A stretch of 64,000 nucleotides of DNA. Source: Zanthoxylum bungeanum. Its lineage: Eukaryota > Streptophyta > Magnoliopsida > Sapindales > Rutaceae. This document shows positions 11,674 through 23,560 of the stretch, piece by piece (the first letter of the stretch is position 1; each line of letters starts with the position of its first letter). The stretch is taken from NCBI GenBank assembly GCA_019454045.1, contig SKCR01007815.1, positions 124,001 through 188,000 on the forward strand. The letters run 5' to 3'. The position numbers and the translations under genes are program-made. The notes beneath the pieces were generated by a model. The model ran no database searches and was not told where the DNA came from. It saw only the letters and a program-made list of their open reading frames with translations.

Positions 11674-12900
11674 TTGAATACGAGGGGATATATGTTCTAT
11701 GATACCGAGCATCGAAATGTGTTCGTAGCTCGTTTCGCAAAATTTCTAGAAGTAGAATTTTTTTCAGAAGGTGGTAATCATAGACAGGTTGAGCTTGATG
11801 AAGTCCAACCTGAAAACAACGAACCAACGGAGGAACCTGAAGTTCAAGTAGATGAAGGACCTTCAACACATATACTCCATAGGTCAGAAAGGGTATCTAG
11901 ACCTCCTGAACGCTTGTATTTGATACAAGAAAAGAGTCTAGATGTTCTCTTAGTTGAAGAGACTGATCCTTTCACCTATAGAGAATCGATGTTGGACATC
12001 GACTCCGTGAAATGGCAAAGTGCCATGAAATCCGAGTTAGACTCAATGCATGAGAATCAAGTTTGGGACTTGGTTCCTCTTCCCGAAGGAATTGTTCCTA
12101 TCGGTTATAAATGGGTTTACAAAAGGAAGAGACCTGACGGTAAGGTTGAAACTTACAAGGCCCGACTGATAGCAAAAGGTTACACGCAGTGACCTGACGT
12201 CGACTACGATGAAACTTTTTCACCAGTAGCAATGCTTAAGTCTATTCAGATTTTGCTTTCTATAGCTGCGTATCATGACTACGAGATTTGGCAAATGGAT
12301 GTCAAAATGGCTTTTCTAAATGGATTTCTTGATGAAGAAATCTATATGGGACAGCCGGAAGGTTTTGCGTCCAGCAAAAACTCGGGTATGGTATGTAAGC
12401 TTAAGAAGTCCATTAATGGACTTAAATAAGCTTCAAGAAGTTGTAATCTTCGATTCGACGAGATTATTAGATCGTCTGGTTTTCTCAAGAATTCTGAAGA
12501 ATCATGTGTGTATCAGAAGGCCAGTGGGAGCATGGTCATATTTTTAGTCCTATATGTTGATGACATCCTAATCATTGGGAATGATTTAGGTATGTTACAA
12601 AGCGTCAAAGTGTACCTCTGTAAGAATTTCTCCATGAAGGACCTGAGAGAAGCTTCCTATGTTTTAGGGATAAAACTCTATAGAGATAGACAAAGAAGGC
12701 TGATTGGGTTATCCCAATCAACGTACATAGATAAGATTTTGGAACGGTATAATTTTGGTAACTGTAAGACAGCAAACATACCGTTCAGACATGGGATTCA
12801 TCTTTCAAAGAAGATGAGTCCACAAACAGAAGATGAGAAGGTTAGAATGTCTAACCAACCTTATGCTTCATGTTTGGGTAGCATAATGTATGCCATGTTA
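11674..12900 (+). pseudogene. Copia B reverse transcriptase, stops only
   Basis: In the same frame as integrase, the linker (HRSERVSRPPERL) leads to the RT start KWQSAMKSELDSMHENQVW, then IGYKWVYKRKRPDGK, then a TGA at 12190-12192. The fingers/palm follow: IWQMDVKMAFLNGFLDEEIY, a TAA at 12427-12429 inside GLK*ASRS, and the catalytic YVDDILIIG at 12553-12579. Both nonsense changes fit C-to-T from Arg or Gln codons. RT would copy element RNA in the particle. It is dead as written but unusually well preserved. Confidence 0.9.
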
Positions 12901-13539
12901 TGTACTAGGCCTGATATCAGTTTTGCTGTTAGCGTAACTAGCAGATATCAGTCCAATCCAGATAATGACCATTGGATGGCCATTAAACATATCCTCAAGT
13001 ATCTTAAAGGTACTAAGGATAAATTAATAATTTATGGAGGAAACGAACTACAAGTTAATGGGTACACAGATTCTGATTTCCAATCGGATCCCGATGATAG
13101 AAAGTCTACATCTGGATTCGTATTTACCCTTAACGGAGGTGCAGTTTGTTGGAAGAGTTCCAAACAGGGATCAACAGCAGATTCCACCACTGAGGCGGAA
13201 TATATTGCAGCTTCTGAAGCTGCAAAAGAGGTTGTGTGGATAAAAACATTTGTCACAGAATTGGGAGTTGTCCCAAGTATCAAGAATGCGATTCCGTTAT
13301 ACTGTGATAATATTGGAGCCATTGTGCAATCAAAGGAACCGAGGGCGCATCAGAAGTGGAAGCATGTGGAACGCAAGTACCACATCATTCGAGAGATTGT
13401 GTCGCGATGGGATATTGTCGTGTGCAAGGTACCGAGTGAAGATAATGTAGCAGACCCGCTGACGAGGGCCATACCTCCGAAGTTGTTTGATAAACACATG
13501 GAGTCGATGGGTATTAGATACAATCGTTATTGGCACTAG
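12901..13539 (+). pseudogene. Copia B RNase H, reading frame intact
   Basis: This continues the RT frame from 12508 without a stop to TAG at 13537-13539. Visible are MLCTRPDISFAVSVTSRYQ (RT end), YTDSDFQSDPDDRKSTSG, WKSSKQGSTADSTTEAEYIA (catalytic Glu), LYCDNIGAI (catalytic Asp) and the end VCKVPSEDNVADPLTRAI. The last 343 codons from 12508 are open, but no protein start of their own is expected, because this is the tail of a polyprotein whose upstream part is broken. Confidence 0.88.
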
Positions 13540-13555
13540 AGCAAATGGGAGTTTT

Positions 13556-16308
13556 TGTTGGGGTTGGTGCTCAGAGCGCCAATTCCCGGTTGTATTTCTT
13601 TATGAATACTACTGTAAAATGTTATTATTATGAATAATATATGCAGTTTCTATAATATAATGTATCTTTTAATATGGTAAAGACGTAATGACCTTAGAAT
13701 GACTAGTCATGGTGCTGTTGCAAAAGCGTCGCAACTGACATTGAGTTGTATCATGACGTTGTCATTCTCAGACAGTTCCTGGTCAAGGTTTACACTACTT
13801 GGTCAGTATAGTAAACCCGTTGAGACCAGTACATGTCGTATACAGGAATATATGATTCCAATGGTTTCTCAATGAACCATAAGTCTTGGAGACTAGTATA
13901 GACGTGTAGGTGTTTATAGCGGATGAACACTGAACGACTCACCAAAGATTCTTAATGGATGGTACACCAACGTCAATAAGAATCTTATCGAGTTGAGTAG
14001 CACTTGTGATTCTTCGACTTGAGATACCACTGTGGGCGCATGAGACATCTTCCACACTTAGATGGCAGTCACCTCACCGATCTATTTAGATTAGACCTCT
14101 GCTTGTTCGTTGGGTGTGGATAGATCCTCAGGGTGTCCTGTGTGTATCGAGATAGGATCCATCAGTTCTGTGTATCAGAGCATAGGTAGTCCATATGATT
14201 AGCAATCAGATAAAAACCATGGGCCCTTGGTACAATTTAGAAGTTAGTTCTAAATGTTCTTTTTTGAGATTGCTAATAGAATAGTCGACTGGATAATCCC
14301 TATAGAGATTTGACGTCTATATCTCTGGGATTTATCTGGATACCTGTGACAGAGGAATTATACATTTGCCATGACCTCGACCTGTATGATTCAGCGAGTT
14401 TATCCGTGATCGTCATAATTTACGGGTGGATAAATTAAGGACACGAAATTGGATTTCGTGACGGATATGCCTGAATCTAGAGTCTCACTAATGAAACATA
14501 CTCATAGAGAACTAGGGCAACATTTATAAATGATACTGATTATTTATAAAGTCGTTTAAAGGTTAAACGCAAAATACATGTGTAGGGACCCGATAGTCAT
14601 TTCTTTAATTTTTGTGTATTTGCATTTAATGCTTGATTAATTCAAATACACATTAATTAATTGTCAAATTGAGATATTTGACTAATATCATAATTATATA
14701 TATGTATTTAATATTTAATGTAAATATTATACATTTATTTAATATATTTGTATTTAATTAATTAATTAATTATTTAATTGTTAAATGATTAAATTAATTA
14801 AAGTATATATATTTTTAAAGTTATGATATTTTATTAATGGCTTGAGTTGCAATTGTTGACTAACTTTAATTCATTAAATGGTTTGATGATTAAAGTTAAC
14901 AAGTTGTAAAGTTAAAATTAATTGAAACAAAAAAAAATATCTTGATATTTTGTATACTATAATTTCGGCCAAGGGCCAAATGAAGAGAGTATATATTGTT
15001 TCTTTTATTTTAGGGTTCTAACAACCAAAAACACTTTGTCAAAACTCCATTGAAGAAACAAAAGAATCTAAAGAGAAAGATAAAGAAAAACAAGCAAAAC
15101 TTGGAATTTTAGTAAGTTTTCTCAACTTACTATTAGAGAGGAAAATGTTCCTTGTGTTCTAGCCTTCATGCTATGATGTTCTCATGTTATTCTTTTCTTT
15201 ATTCTTTGTGTTTTTGTTGAATGGAAGTTTGATGATAGGGTTAAGCATGTATAAAGAACATAGAATGCTTGTAAGGTGTTTACTAGTATTCTTTTGTTAG
15301 TTTGAGAAACTTGTTGCTAATCTAGAGTTGTTGACCCACTCTTAAATGACCTAGATTTGTTCTATAGTTGTTTCATTGTGGTGAGGCTTGATTGTAATGG
15401 AAGAAACATAATTGAAGTATTGGATTTAACAAATTTGGTCTAATTTGTCCAATTTGAAGAAATTGAAAAATTAGGTTTTGAGACCACTTCCAAATTTGGG
15501 GCTTTTCATTTATATGGTGTATTTGGATGTTTATATGATACGTATTAAATCTTATGTTGATTGAATTTCATTTGCATGTGTTTTGAACAATGGAAGTGCA
15601 AAATGCACTTTATTCCCCCTAATTAGGCTCTCGGCCTTGGTGGCCAAAAATTGGATTTTTGTTGCAAATTGTATTTTGACATTTGGGATATGTTAAATTC
15701 ATATTAGTAATGATTTAGAATCATTCAAAATTATTTTGAACAATTTCGGACTAAAATGAACAAAATACAAATTATGAGAAAAAGTTTTGAAATCGGAAAA
15801 TTTTGATTTTCCACTATTCCGTTGCGTTACCGGATTTCCGCTATATAAAACCCCTTCATATAGGAGGGGTACAATCATTGGAAGGTTGCACCCCAACCCA
15901 AAGGGTTCCCTTATAAAAGGAAGCCCTCTTGTTCCTTAATACACAGAAAGAAATTTGAATTACATCAATAAGTGAGAGTCTAAAATTGCTTTCTTGAGTC
16001 TGAGATAATTCCACCATATTCCAAGTTCGAGATCTTGTTACGGCGTGCCCCTTGAACAAGAGGAATTCGGGTTATCCTGGGAGAACATTAGCCACAAAAC
16101 CCGTAGCGCACCGAGACGGGGCTGATAAATTCTTAAGGACAGAGATTTGTCTCGACTCGGATCAAATGTTTCGTCATTGTTCCAGGTTTTCCTTTGTTCT
16201 TGAGTTTTAGGGTTTATATTGGTAGAGACTGGTTTCTAAGATTTGTTTTCTGGTTTTGAATTGTTGGTAGCATGTTAATTCTTATTTAATGACACTAAGT
16301 AGCCAACA
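13556..16308 (+). mobile_element. Copia B right LTR, complete
   Basis: A purine-rich tract (GCAAATGGGAG) precedes the start TGTTGGGGTTGG, and the end is ...TAGCCAACA, giving a 6-bp terminal inverted repeat TGTTGG/CCAACA and 2753 bp. The promoter-like TATATAAAACCCC lies near 15841. The flanks CATAG (before 5981) and ATAGA (after 16308) are not an exact target duplication, consistent with decay or an altered end. It is collinear with 5981-8547. Confidence 0.85.
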
Positions 16309-16415
16309 ATAGACTTCTTCAAAATTATATTCAAATCAAAGTTTTATCTAAGATTACGTGACATTCATCAAGTGAATGGTAACTAATGTAATTAATCCAC
16401 TGACAAATGAAAACA

Positions 16416-16599
16416 GGGTCATGCTAACAAATGCCCTTAGGGCACTCATTAAGAATCCATTTTAGGAAAGTTTTCACATCACTTTTATGGGGAATACAAA
16501 AATTTATCAAAATATTAATTACTTTTTCTTTTTTCCCATAAAAACTTTCATAAAATAGATCCTTAACGAGTACCCTAAGGGCACTCGTTAGCATTTCCC
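16416..16599. mobile_element. Mutator-like MITE, 184 bp
   Basis: The terminal inverted repeats run GGGTCATGCTAACAAATGCC on the left against GGGAAATGCTAACGAGTGCC (reverse complement of the right end), and continue through CCTTAGGG. They are flanked by 9-bp direct repeats ATGAAAACA (16407-16415) and ATGAAAATA (16600-16608), with one mismatch. Nine-base duplications are the signature of the Mutator superfamily. There is no coding capacity; movement would need a transposase in trans. Confidence 0.85.
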
Positions 16600-16608
16600 A
16601 TGAAAATA

Positions 16609-16923
16609 TATCAATAACTTGATAAATAACACATTACATGTCACTTCATTTAAGATATAATTTAAAATATTCATCATTACTATTTTATGACAACTTATGC
16701 CATGAATGTGTGATTTACAAATGACTTATAAATATAACCACTAAGGGCATCTCTAACCCAAGCATTATTTTAGTGTAATTTTTACATTAAAATGGTATAA
16801 TTTTTACCCCAAATATTTATTAGCGACATATTTTCAAGATGAATTTTGATGATGCAATATTAAAAGATTTCGACGAGTATTAACGGACATTATAAAAAAT
16901 ATCTAAGCATATTGGTCGTGAAG
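16609..16923. other. Unassigned spacer
   Basis: AT-rich, no coding frame. At 16744 GGGCATCTCTAACCCAAGC resembles the terminal sequence of some plant MITEs, but I found no matching opposite end. Nothing else is recognisable. Confidence 0.35.
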
Positions 16924-17267
16924 TGTAGGAACCATTTTCCTAGCGCAGCGGAAACATGTTAGGCACCCGGGATTGGACTAGAAATTTTTTCTGCCCTTCT
17001 CTCCTTAATATCAAATGTTACCAACTCCACCACTGAAATTTTGCTTCTATTTTTGACAAAATTTCAACCCCCGAACATGCACAGAATGACGGATCAGATC
17101 TGGACTGTTTTGGACCCGAAAACACGCACAGCTCACTGCTCAAATCAGCGCTTATATGCGTGAACTGCTGCTGTGTTTTAGGTTTGATTTTTCAATAAAA
17201 ATAGCCCTAACATGGTCCTAAAATATCCCTAAAAATTCCATAAAAATTAAAACCAAAACAAACCGAC
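16924..17267. other. Unassigned, possible LTR fragment
   Basis: It starts TGTAGGAACCATTTTCC followed by TAGCGCAGCGGAAACATG, wording that often occurs at retrotransposon LTR ends (on the minus strand, TTCCGCTGCGCTA). No partner, PPT or PBS could be tied to it. Treat as an unresolved fragment. Confidence 0.3.
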
Positions 17268-18193
17268 TGATGTGATCCAAAATGAGCTCTGTTTGTTGGG
17301 TCAAGTTAACTTGAAGTTGTGGCTGATTGCATGGCTTGGTCAAATTGGTGTATTTGGGCCATTTTGGTGGATTTGGAAGATTCATTGGGTTCCAGAGTTT
17401 GGTCCATGCATGAGACTTTATGTGAAGGCTTTATTATGTCTAAAGCAATATTGGAATGGGTCTTGAACGTGCATGGGCTGCCTTGATTGATTTTGGGCTT
17501 TATTTCCGAATGGTGCACTAGATGTGGCGGGATTTGCGCAGTCTTCGTATTCTGGACATAACTTTCTCGTCTGATGTCCGATTTTGCTGATTCAAGTTGC
17601 ATTAGAAAGAGAACTCGTATCTCTACAAATTTGTAGCTTATATCAAATTCCAGTTCGGATGTCTTCTTGGTCAAAATAAGGACGCAAGATATCCCTATGG
17701 TTTTTATATTTTATAATTTTTTAAGGTTATGTGTTGTTCAAGTGCTGAGCCGAATTTTAATTATATTACAAAGCCCATGCACGAAATTTTAAAGTATTTT
17801 ATGTGTTATTGGGTTTATTTTACTAGGGTTTTATTATATTTGGGTAGAATTAGGATTAGCCACCTATTTAAAGGGGCATTATTCATTGTAATTGGGAATT
17901 AACTAAGAACATTTTTTTTTACAAAATAAAGTGACTTGTGTCATCTTGAGGGAGTTGATTCTTCCTTGGTTCTACGGAACAAAAGCTTATCAATGTGTGG
18001 CAAGTGTTGTGACGCTGTATCGCTGTTCAAAATTCTCCAACGAAATAAAGAAAGGTTCTTAAGGGCAAAGTTCTTTAAGGGTTGAACTTGATCTTGGAAG
18101 GATTTTGTTCTTACAAAATCAAGATTCACGGTTCTTGGGGCTTAGAACAAGTGGAGGGGTTTTCTTGGCTTTGTTCCAGGCAGGTTTCTATCA
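17268..18193 (+). mobile_element. Copia-type 5' LTR with PBS (element H)
   Basis: The proposed LTR runs from TGATGTGATCC to TTTCTATCA (926 bp, TGAT/ATCA ends). Right after it, TTTGGTATCAGGAGCTCAGG at 18194-18213 resembles the initiator-tRNA-Met PBS (TGGTATCAGAGC) with one extra base. A CTATTTAAAGG box lies near 17863. No gag follows: element G starts about 180 bp later. The left boundary is my best guess, and 16924 is an alternative. Confidence 0.5.
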
Positions 18194-18369
18194 TTTGGTA
18201 TCAGGAGCTCAGGGTTCCAAGGTCAAGATTTTCTCTATCTTTATCGTTTTATGAAGTCTTCATATTCCTTCTTTTTTTTTCTCCTGTTTTTTGGTCTCTT
18301 CTTATTTCAATTTTTTTTATTTCCTTTGTGTTTTTCATGTTTATGACTGAATCTTGGATGTTATTATAA
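18194..18369 (+). other. Element H PBS and short leader
   Basis: The PBS-like sequence is followed by a T-rich, non-coding leader that stops where the minus-strand G LTR begins at about 18370. No gag start is visible. Confidence 0.4.
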
Positions 18370-20122
18370 TGTTCTTGCATGGTAATAGCATATAATGAGC
18401 AAAACGAATGCTCACTGCCGTGGGTAGAGAGTAAGGAAGATGATGATGGATTTTGGTTCGACACCAAAAGGACTTCCGTGCTATATCTCGTAACAAACGA
18501 GTGTGGGCTAGACTCACAAATAAATCCCAAAACACTTTAGAAATTGAAAATGTCACACAACAACTTTTGTTCTTTTGTTTTTTCTCTTTTTCTTTTCTTT
18601 CTTATTTTGAGAGAAAACATGAACTTGGATGGCTAAGGTTTGGAATGAATTAGGGTGACAAAAGAAAAAATCCAATTTCTTTTTATAGTTAGAGTTATTA
18701 ATTTGTAAAATTAACAAAACTCTCCATGTCCCTAACATGTAAGTTTCGGCCACCCTAGGGCTTTTCTTTCAAAATTTTGTAACACCAAATCTTGTATTCA
18801 ATGTCACAATTATAACAAGGAATGTTACAAAATAAATTGATTTAATACCTTTTTGAAAAAGGTGTAACTTCCATTACAAACTAAAAGCTTCCAAAAACTA
18901 TTTTTTGGAAATACGGATAATATCTTTATTAAATTATATAATATAATATAATCATTTATTATAAAAACCATATATTAAACTTTAATATATAGTTTCAAGT
19001 ACGACAAAATAATATTTTTAATCATATTAATAATATTTACATATGTGAGTATATAATTGGACTATCCAATTATATTTAATCTGCTATAGTATATCGAGCT
19101 AGCACGGGGACCAAATGGACCTACGGTTCCGAGCTCCAATAATCTCGAAATATTAATTAATCTCTTAATTAAATATTCTGAATTATTAACTTCGGATTAT
19201 TCCATTAAAAACCCGAAGCTACACTCTCGTTGTTGCAAATAGATAAATTAAGTTGAACCACGTCGGTGTCCATCGATATAGTCATTACATACGGATTAGC
19301 CTTTCAAAAGTATCTCGTAATTAGAACTGGGTCATAATATCTGTTATACCCCTCTAATTATTTTTACCTTAAGTACCATTGGTTCTCTAATGAATGATTT
19401 ATTCATAACCATTATAAATGTTAATCTTTCTATTCACAATAGAAAGACTTGAACGCTCTAACCGTTCAAGTACCGAATCAACCCACAAGGAAGATACTAC
19501 TATACTTCTCGCAAGAAGGAGTGAACTCCATATTATGTAAAATGTCATCAACTACACACCAAATCATGTCTCCAAAGTACGTAGCTATTGGTCGGGATTG
19601 CTACACCAACCTCACCTTTGTAAATCAAAGGACATAGCCTGCCATGCAGGAGTTGGTGGTACACTCAGGATTAATATCAATCCATATATGACCATCTAGT
19701 AGATCGAAATGAATTTCTTTATTTAACAAAAATTATAAAAAACGCATTTCTATATGGGTCCAGTCCTATATGATCACATCATACAAGGTGCCTTCAATCT
19801 CATGTCTCCACATGGACGATCCCGGATCAAGATCGCCATACAATTATATAATGGACCGCAGTTATAGATAAATCACAAATAAAGTACCCGCTTTGTTTGC
19901 TATCTATGGACCATTTTAGATTACTAATTTCAGACTTAAATCATCTTCTTTATGACACTCATACACTAAGTCTGAAGGCATATGAGCAATCTAGAGTAAA
20001 TGAAATAATTTACAATATGTGATATTAAACAAACACTTTAATAAATGAATAATGCATTATTTTATTTCATAAAATATAATTTCGTTTACATTACATGAAG
20101 CTCTAGAGCATATATCCCAACA
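18370..20122 (-). mobile_element. Copia G 3' LTR (minus strand)
   Basis: On the minus strand the LTR begins TGTTGGGATATATGCTCTAG at 20122, directly after a PPT-like CAAGTGAGAGAT. The far end is set at TGTTCTTGCATGG (18370), which gives matching TGTT/AACA ends, but this end is a guess. A minus-strand TATA-like CTATAAAAAG lies near 18680. The LTR abuts the RNase H remnant of G, so this is the 3' LTR. Confidence 0.6.
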
Positions 20123-21056
20123 ATCTCTCACTTGCACTAGAGCAAATGAGACATGTCACGTAACCTTAGACCATTTAGGTGACCTTTAAATACTTTAACT
20201 GACAAGGTCTTCGTAAATGGATCACCTAGATTCTCTACAGATGCAATCTTCGTGATAAAAAAGTCTCATCTCTGCACTATCTCCGTGATGAGATGATATT
20301 TTCTATCTATATGTTTTCCCCTCTTATAACTTATTGGCTCTTTAGAATTCGTCACTGCACTACTATTATCGCAATAAAGTGTTAGTGATTTATCAATATC
20401 TGGAACAAATTCCAGATCTCCCAAGAACGTCTGGAGCCAGACTGATTCCTTAGCTTCTTCGCAAGCTGCTACATACTCAGCCTCAATGGTGGAGTCAACA
20501 ATATAAGATTACTTTATACTCTACCATACAATAGCCCCACCACCTAGGGTAAACACTAATCCATATGTTGATTTCCTAGAATCGACATCCGTCTAAAAAT
20601 TAGAATCCTTATATCCCCTTAGGATCATATCCTCTCCGGAATACACAAGCATATAATTTCTCATTCTCTTAAGATACTTGAGAATATGTTTCACAGCCAC
20701 TCAATGATCCAATCCTGGATTAGACTGAAACTTACCGACTACTCCCACAGTAAAGCATATGTCCAGTCTCGTGCATAGCTTAACACACCTGAAACTATCA
20801 ACTGCTGAGGCATATGAGATATGTCTCATTTCCTCAACTTCTTGAGGTGTCTTAGGAGACTGTTCTTTTAACAAATGAATTCCACGTCGATAAGGAAAAT
20901 TGCCTTTCTTGGAATTCTGCATCCCAAATCGTACAAGGATCTTATCGATGTAGGATGCCTAAGACATAGCTAACAGTTGTTTCTTGCGATCCCGAAGAAT
21001 CTGGATCCCAAGAACATTACACGCCTCTCCCAAATATTTCATTTGGAATTGGTTAG
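20123..21056 (-). pseudogene. Copia G RT/RNase H remnant (minus strand)
   Basis: On the minus strand from 21056 the sequence reads FQMKYLGEACNVLGIQIL, then SYIDKILVRFGMQNSKKG (end of RT), then SYASAVDS and CTRLDICF (20701-20922). RNase H follows with DSTIEAEYVA and LYCDNSSAV. Stops and shifts break it. The 5' part of RT and everything upstream are missing, because E starts at 21057. The sequence on the far side of E is unrelated, so E does not simply interrupt G. Confidence 0.8.
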
Positions 21057-21489
21057 TGTAGGAGCGAAGCGGGGTTTACCGCTATGCCTATGATGCTCGA
21101 TGACCATGACACTGTTGGGCTCGCAGCCCGTAGAGAGTACGGAGTAGCCCGCATGAGATTAAACCGAAGAATAAAGGAGTCGCCACCCAATGTGAACTGG
21201 GAAAAGATTTAAATCCGCACTCACCCCTCGAAGGGAAGACCTCAAACTGTTGGGTTTGGAATGGTCCCTTACTTATGCCAGTATAATGGATGGGTTCACA
21301 CAATGGTATAGCCAAGTCTTAAGAAGTTCATGCAAAGTAATTCAAATAAACATAAATTTACACACCCATAAACATTAATAGAAATAATAAAAGCATATTA
21401 AGAAATATGAGAACGAAAAAGCAGGAAAAACATCAATAAATAAATAGCAAAAAAGGGGGTTAATCATGCATATATGAGTATTTCCCGAG

Positions 21490-21594
21490 TGGCACGTGGA
21501 GTTGTATCCCAAGTACAAACCGCACTACCGTCCATTCGGATTCGGTTACAGAATTTACGTCTGGGTTTCCATCCGATATACCGCAAGGGATAAT
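21490..21594 (+). other. Conserved open block, copy 1 (E left LTR)
   Basis: Reads VELYPKYKPHYRPFGFGY then RIYVWVSIRYTARD on the plus strand, opposite to the LTR's own direction. Near-identical blocks lie at 40458-40563 (E right LTR) and 60136-60228 (K LTR). All three stay open in this frame. It could equally be a conserved DNA element such as an LTR enhancer; function unknown. Confidence 0.6.
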
Positions 21595-22019
21595 AACACA
21601 TATAAGTATTAATGCAATGTAAATAAAAAAATAGACATGAAATAATATAATAATGCATATGCGGATAATCACCAACATGAACAAATAAAATAAAGACGAA
21701 ATAATAAAATAACAATAAATGGACAAAAAAGATGAATAACAAACTAAATGCGAAATAATAAAATCACGATGAAAGTGAATAAATAAATAAAAAGATAAAT
21801 AACACTAAATAGATAATAAATAAATAATAAAATGCCGAAGAAGAAAAATAATGTGACCAGAAAATTTGGCCGTCTTTGATGTAGGACTTCGCATACCCGA
21901 CTGAACGTATCTCACGTCCAGCTAGGCATGCAGCGTCCAGAACTATGAAAATAAATGTGGTAATGGTGCCATCAGCTCTTACCTTTTAAGTTGCTTTCTC
22001 GGAAGTGCGTTAGGCCGTT

Positions 22020-22490
22020 GCCAGAAGGATCGCTGGTTCGCTGTTTCTGCTTGCTGTTTCGTTGTTTCTGCTTGCTGTTTTGCTATTTTCTGGTTGCTAT
22101 ATTTTTGCCTGCTGTTTTGGTTTCTGCTCACTATTTTTTGGCTTGCTGTTTCGGTTGTTTGGTGGTTGTTTTTTTTTTTTTTGCTAGTTTGGTGGTTTTC
22201 GGTGACTTTTTTTTATGGTTCTTGGGGCTGTTTTGGTATTTGGTTTTGGTGATGCTGTTTTGGTGTTTGGTTGTTTTAGGTGGTCTGCTGTTTTATTGTT
22301 TTGGTTTTGGTGATGCTGCTGTCTTTTATCTCAGTTTTTGGGTTGTTTGTTTGGTGATTTTCTGGTTGTTTTTGGGTGATTTTCTCTTGTTGTTTCGGTG
22401 AAGGCTGGTTGTGGTGATTCTGTTTTTTGGTGATGGCTTTTCTTTTGTTATTTTTGTTCAGTTTTTGGCTACGATTTTCTTTCTTTATGT
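22020..22490. repeat. G/T-rich low-complexity run in E LTR
   Basis: CTGTTT/GGTTTTGG-type words repeat with almost no A on the plus strand. The right E LTR has the same feature at about 41030-41570. On the LTR's own (minus) strand it is purine/C-rich. It creates a spurious 136-codon hydrophobic frame at 21991-22401. Confidence 0.7.
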
Positions 22491-23119
22491 TTCGGTGGTA
22501 AGAAGAAGAAGAAGAAAGAGCTTCCTAGGTTTTTGCTTTATTGTTTCGGCCAAGCCCACCTTTTGTGATGATTTGGTCCCTAATTTATAATGATTTGAAG
22601 GGATCTCCAACTAGGGAAACAAATCATATTGATTTGGGAGATATTTTCTTAAATTATTTTGGGAACACAATCTCACAAATTTGGTGATGAGAATATCCCA
22701 AATCTTGTTAAATTGGATGGTATCCCAAAATCTTGTTAAATTGGAAAGTATTGATGAGGGAATTTTGACATGTGAATTGCAAGGGATTTTCTCTATTTGG
22801 GAAGGTTTGGGCGTGCATGGTGATGAGTGGTAAATCTATCACTATTTCCCACTCATTTAACATAATATTTTGTATAGTTTCTTGAGTTTTATGAATATTT
22901 TGATGTGTTTTGTGTTATTTTGTAGATAAATAAAGTTGGGAAAGCATTGGAAGCAATTTGGGGCCAAAATAGAGAAAAATTGACAAAATGGCAAATCAGT
23001 AAATTTCCAGCGTCGCGACGCCAAGACCTTCCGCGTCGCGAAGCCTAACGGGCGCCGAACAGTGCTAACGTGCGCCGGGTCCACAAATGAGAATCTGAGA
23101 AAAGTTTGACATTGCTAAC

Positions 23120-23500
23120 GTGCGCCGTGCCACGTGTCACCATCACAGCCGATCTGCTAACATGCACCGTGCCACGTGTCAGCATCCTACGGTGCCGAAA
23201 GTCATCATCACCACGTGTGCCACATGTCACTCCACGACATTTCCGCGTCATCAGCCACATCACCAGGTTGACCAAGTCAAACTGCCACCTCACTGCCACG
23301 TCATCATCAGCGAATCAGAAAGTGCCACGTGTCGCAATCCTACGGTGCCGACAGTCTCTTTCCCACATGTCGCCACGTCAGCATCAATCATTGAGTATCT
23401 AATCCTTATCTGACATGTGGCGGATAAGAATCTTATCGACCAATCAGAATCCGCCACGTGTCACAATAATTGAAACCAACCACTCTGCCACGTGTCACCT
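23120..23500. promoter_or_regulatory. G-box (CACGTG) array in D U3
   Basis: I count six CACGTG hexamers here, mostly as GCCACGTGTCA, plus near-copies such as CCACGTCA and CACATGTC. LTR2 has about nine and LTR3 eight; the diverged LTR at 62654 has about seven, several as GACACGTGTC. CACGTG is the core recognised by plant bZIP (ABRE-type) and bHLH (PIF-type) factors. The array sits 100-500 bp upstream of the TATA box, so an enhancer role is plausible but inferred. Confidence 0.75.
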
Positions 23501-23560
23501 TATCAGCTTATCCAGAATCTGCAAACCGACGAACCAGAGCGTGCCACGTCGACAGAATCT

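Larger units (their letters stand above)
21057..22820 (-). mobile_element. Element E left (3') LTR, part 1, split by D
   Basis: The plus strand starts TGTAGGAGCGAAGCGGG, as does the right LTR at 39757. On the minus strand this is the 3' end of the LTR. It holds the ~95-bp open block (21490-21594) and a G/T-rich low-complexity run (22020-22490). It breaks at GCGTGCATGG (22820), where D inserts, and resumes at 35772. It lacks the 52-bp minisatellite present in the right LTR. Flank 21052-21056 is GTTAG. Confidence 0.85.

Noticed and set aside
16924..18193. One LTR spanning 16924-18193
   Set aside because: TGTAGG at the left does not pair with the TATCA end, whereas TGATG at 17268 does. I kept 17268 as the start and listed 16924 as an unresolved fragment.
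21991..22401. Open 136-codon frame looking like a multi-span membrane protein
   Set aside because: It lies on the antisense strand of the E LTR in a G/T-rich low-complexity run, which gives Phe/Leu/Val/Cys codons by composition alone. The right E LTR does not keep the frame.
23106..23413. Overlapping ~97-codon frames rich in Cys, Arg and His (also 29160-29503, 33813-34142, 62771-63275)
   Set aside because: They are produced by the repeated GCCACGTGTCA words of the D U3. Two frames are open at once and copies differ by indels, so this is motif-array composition and not a protein family.
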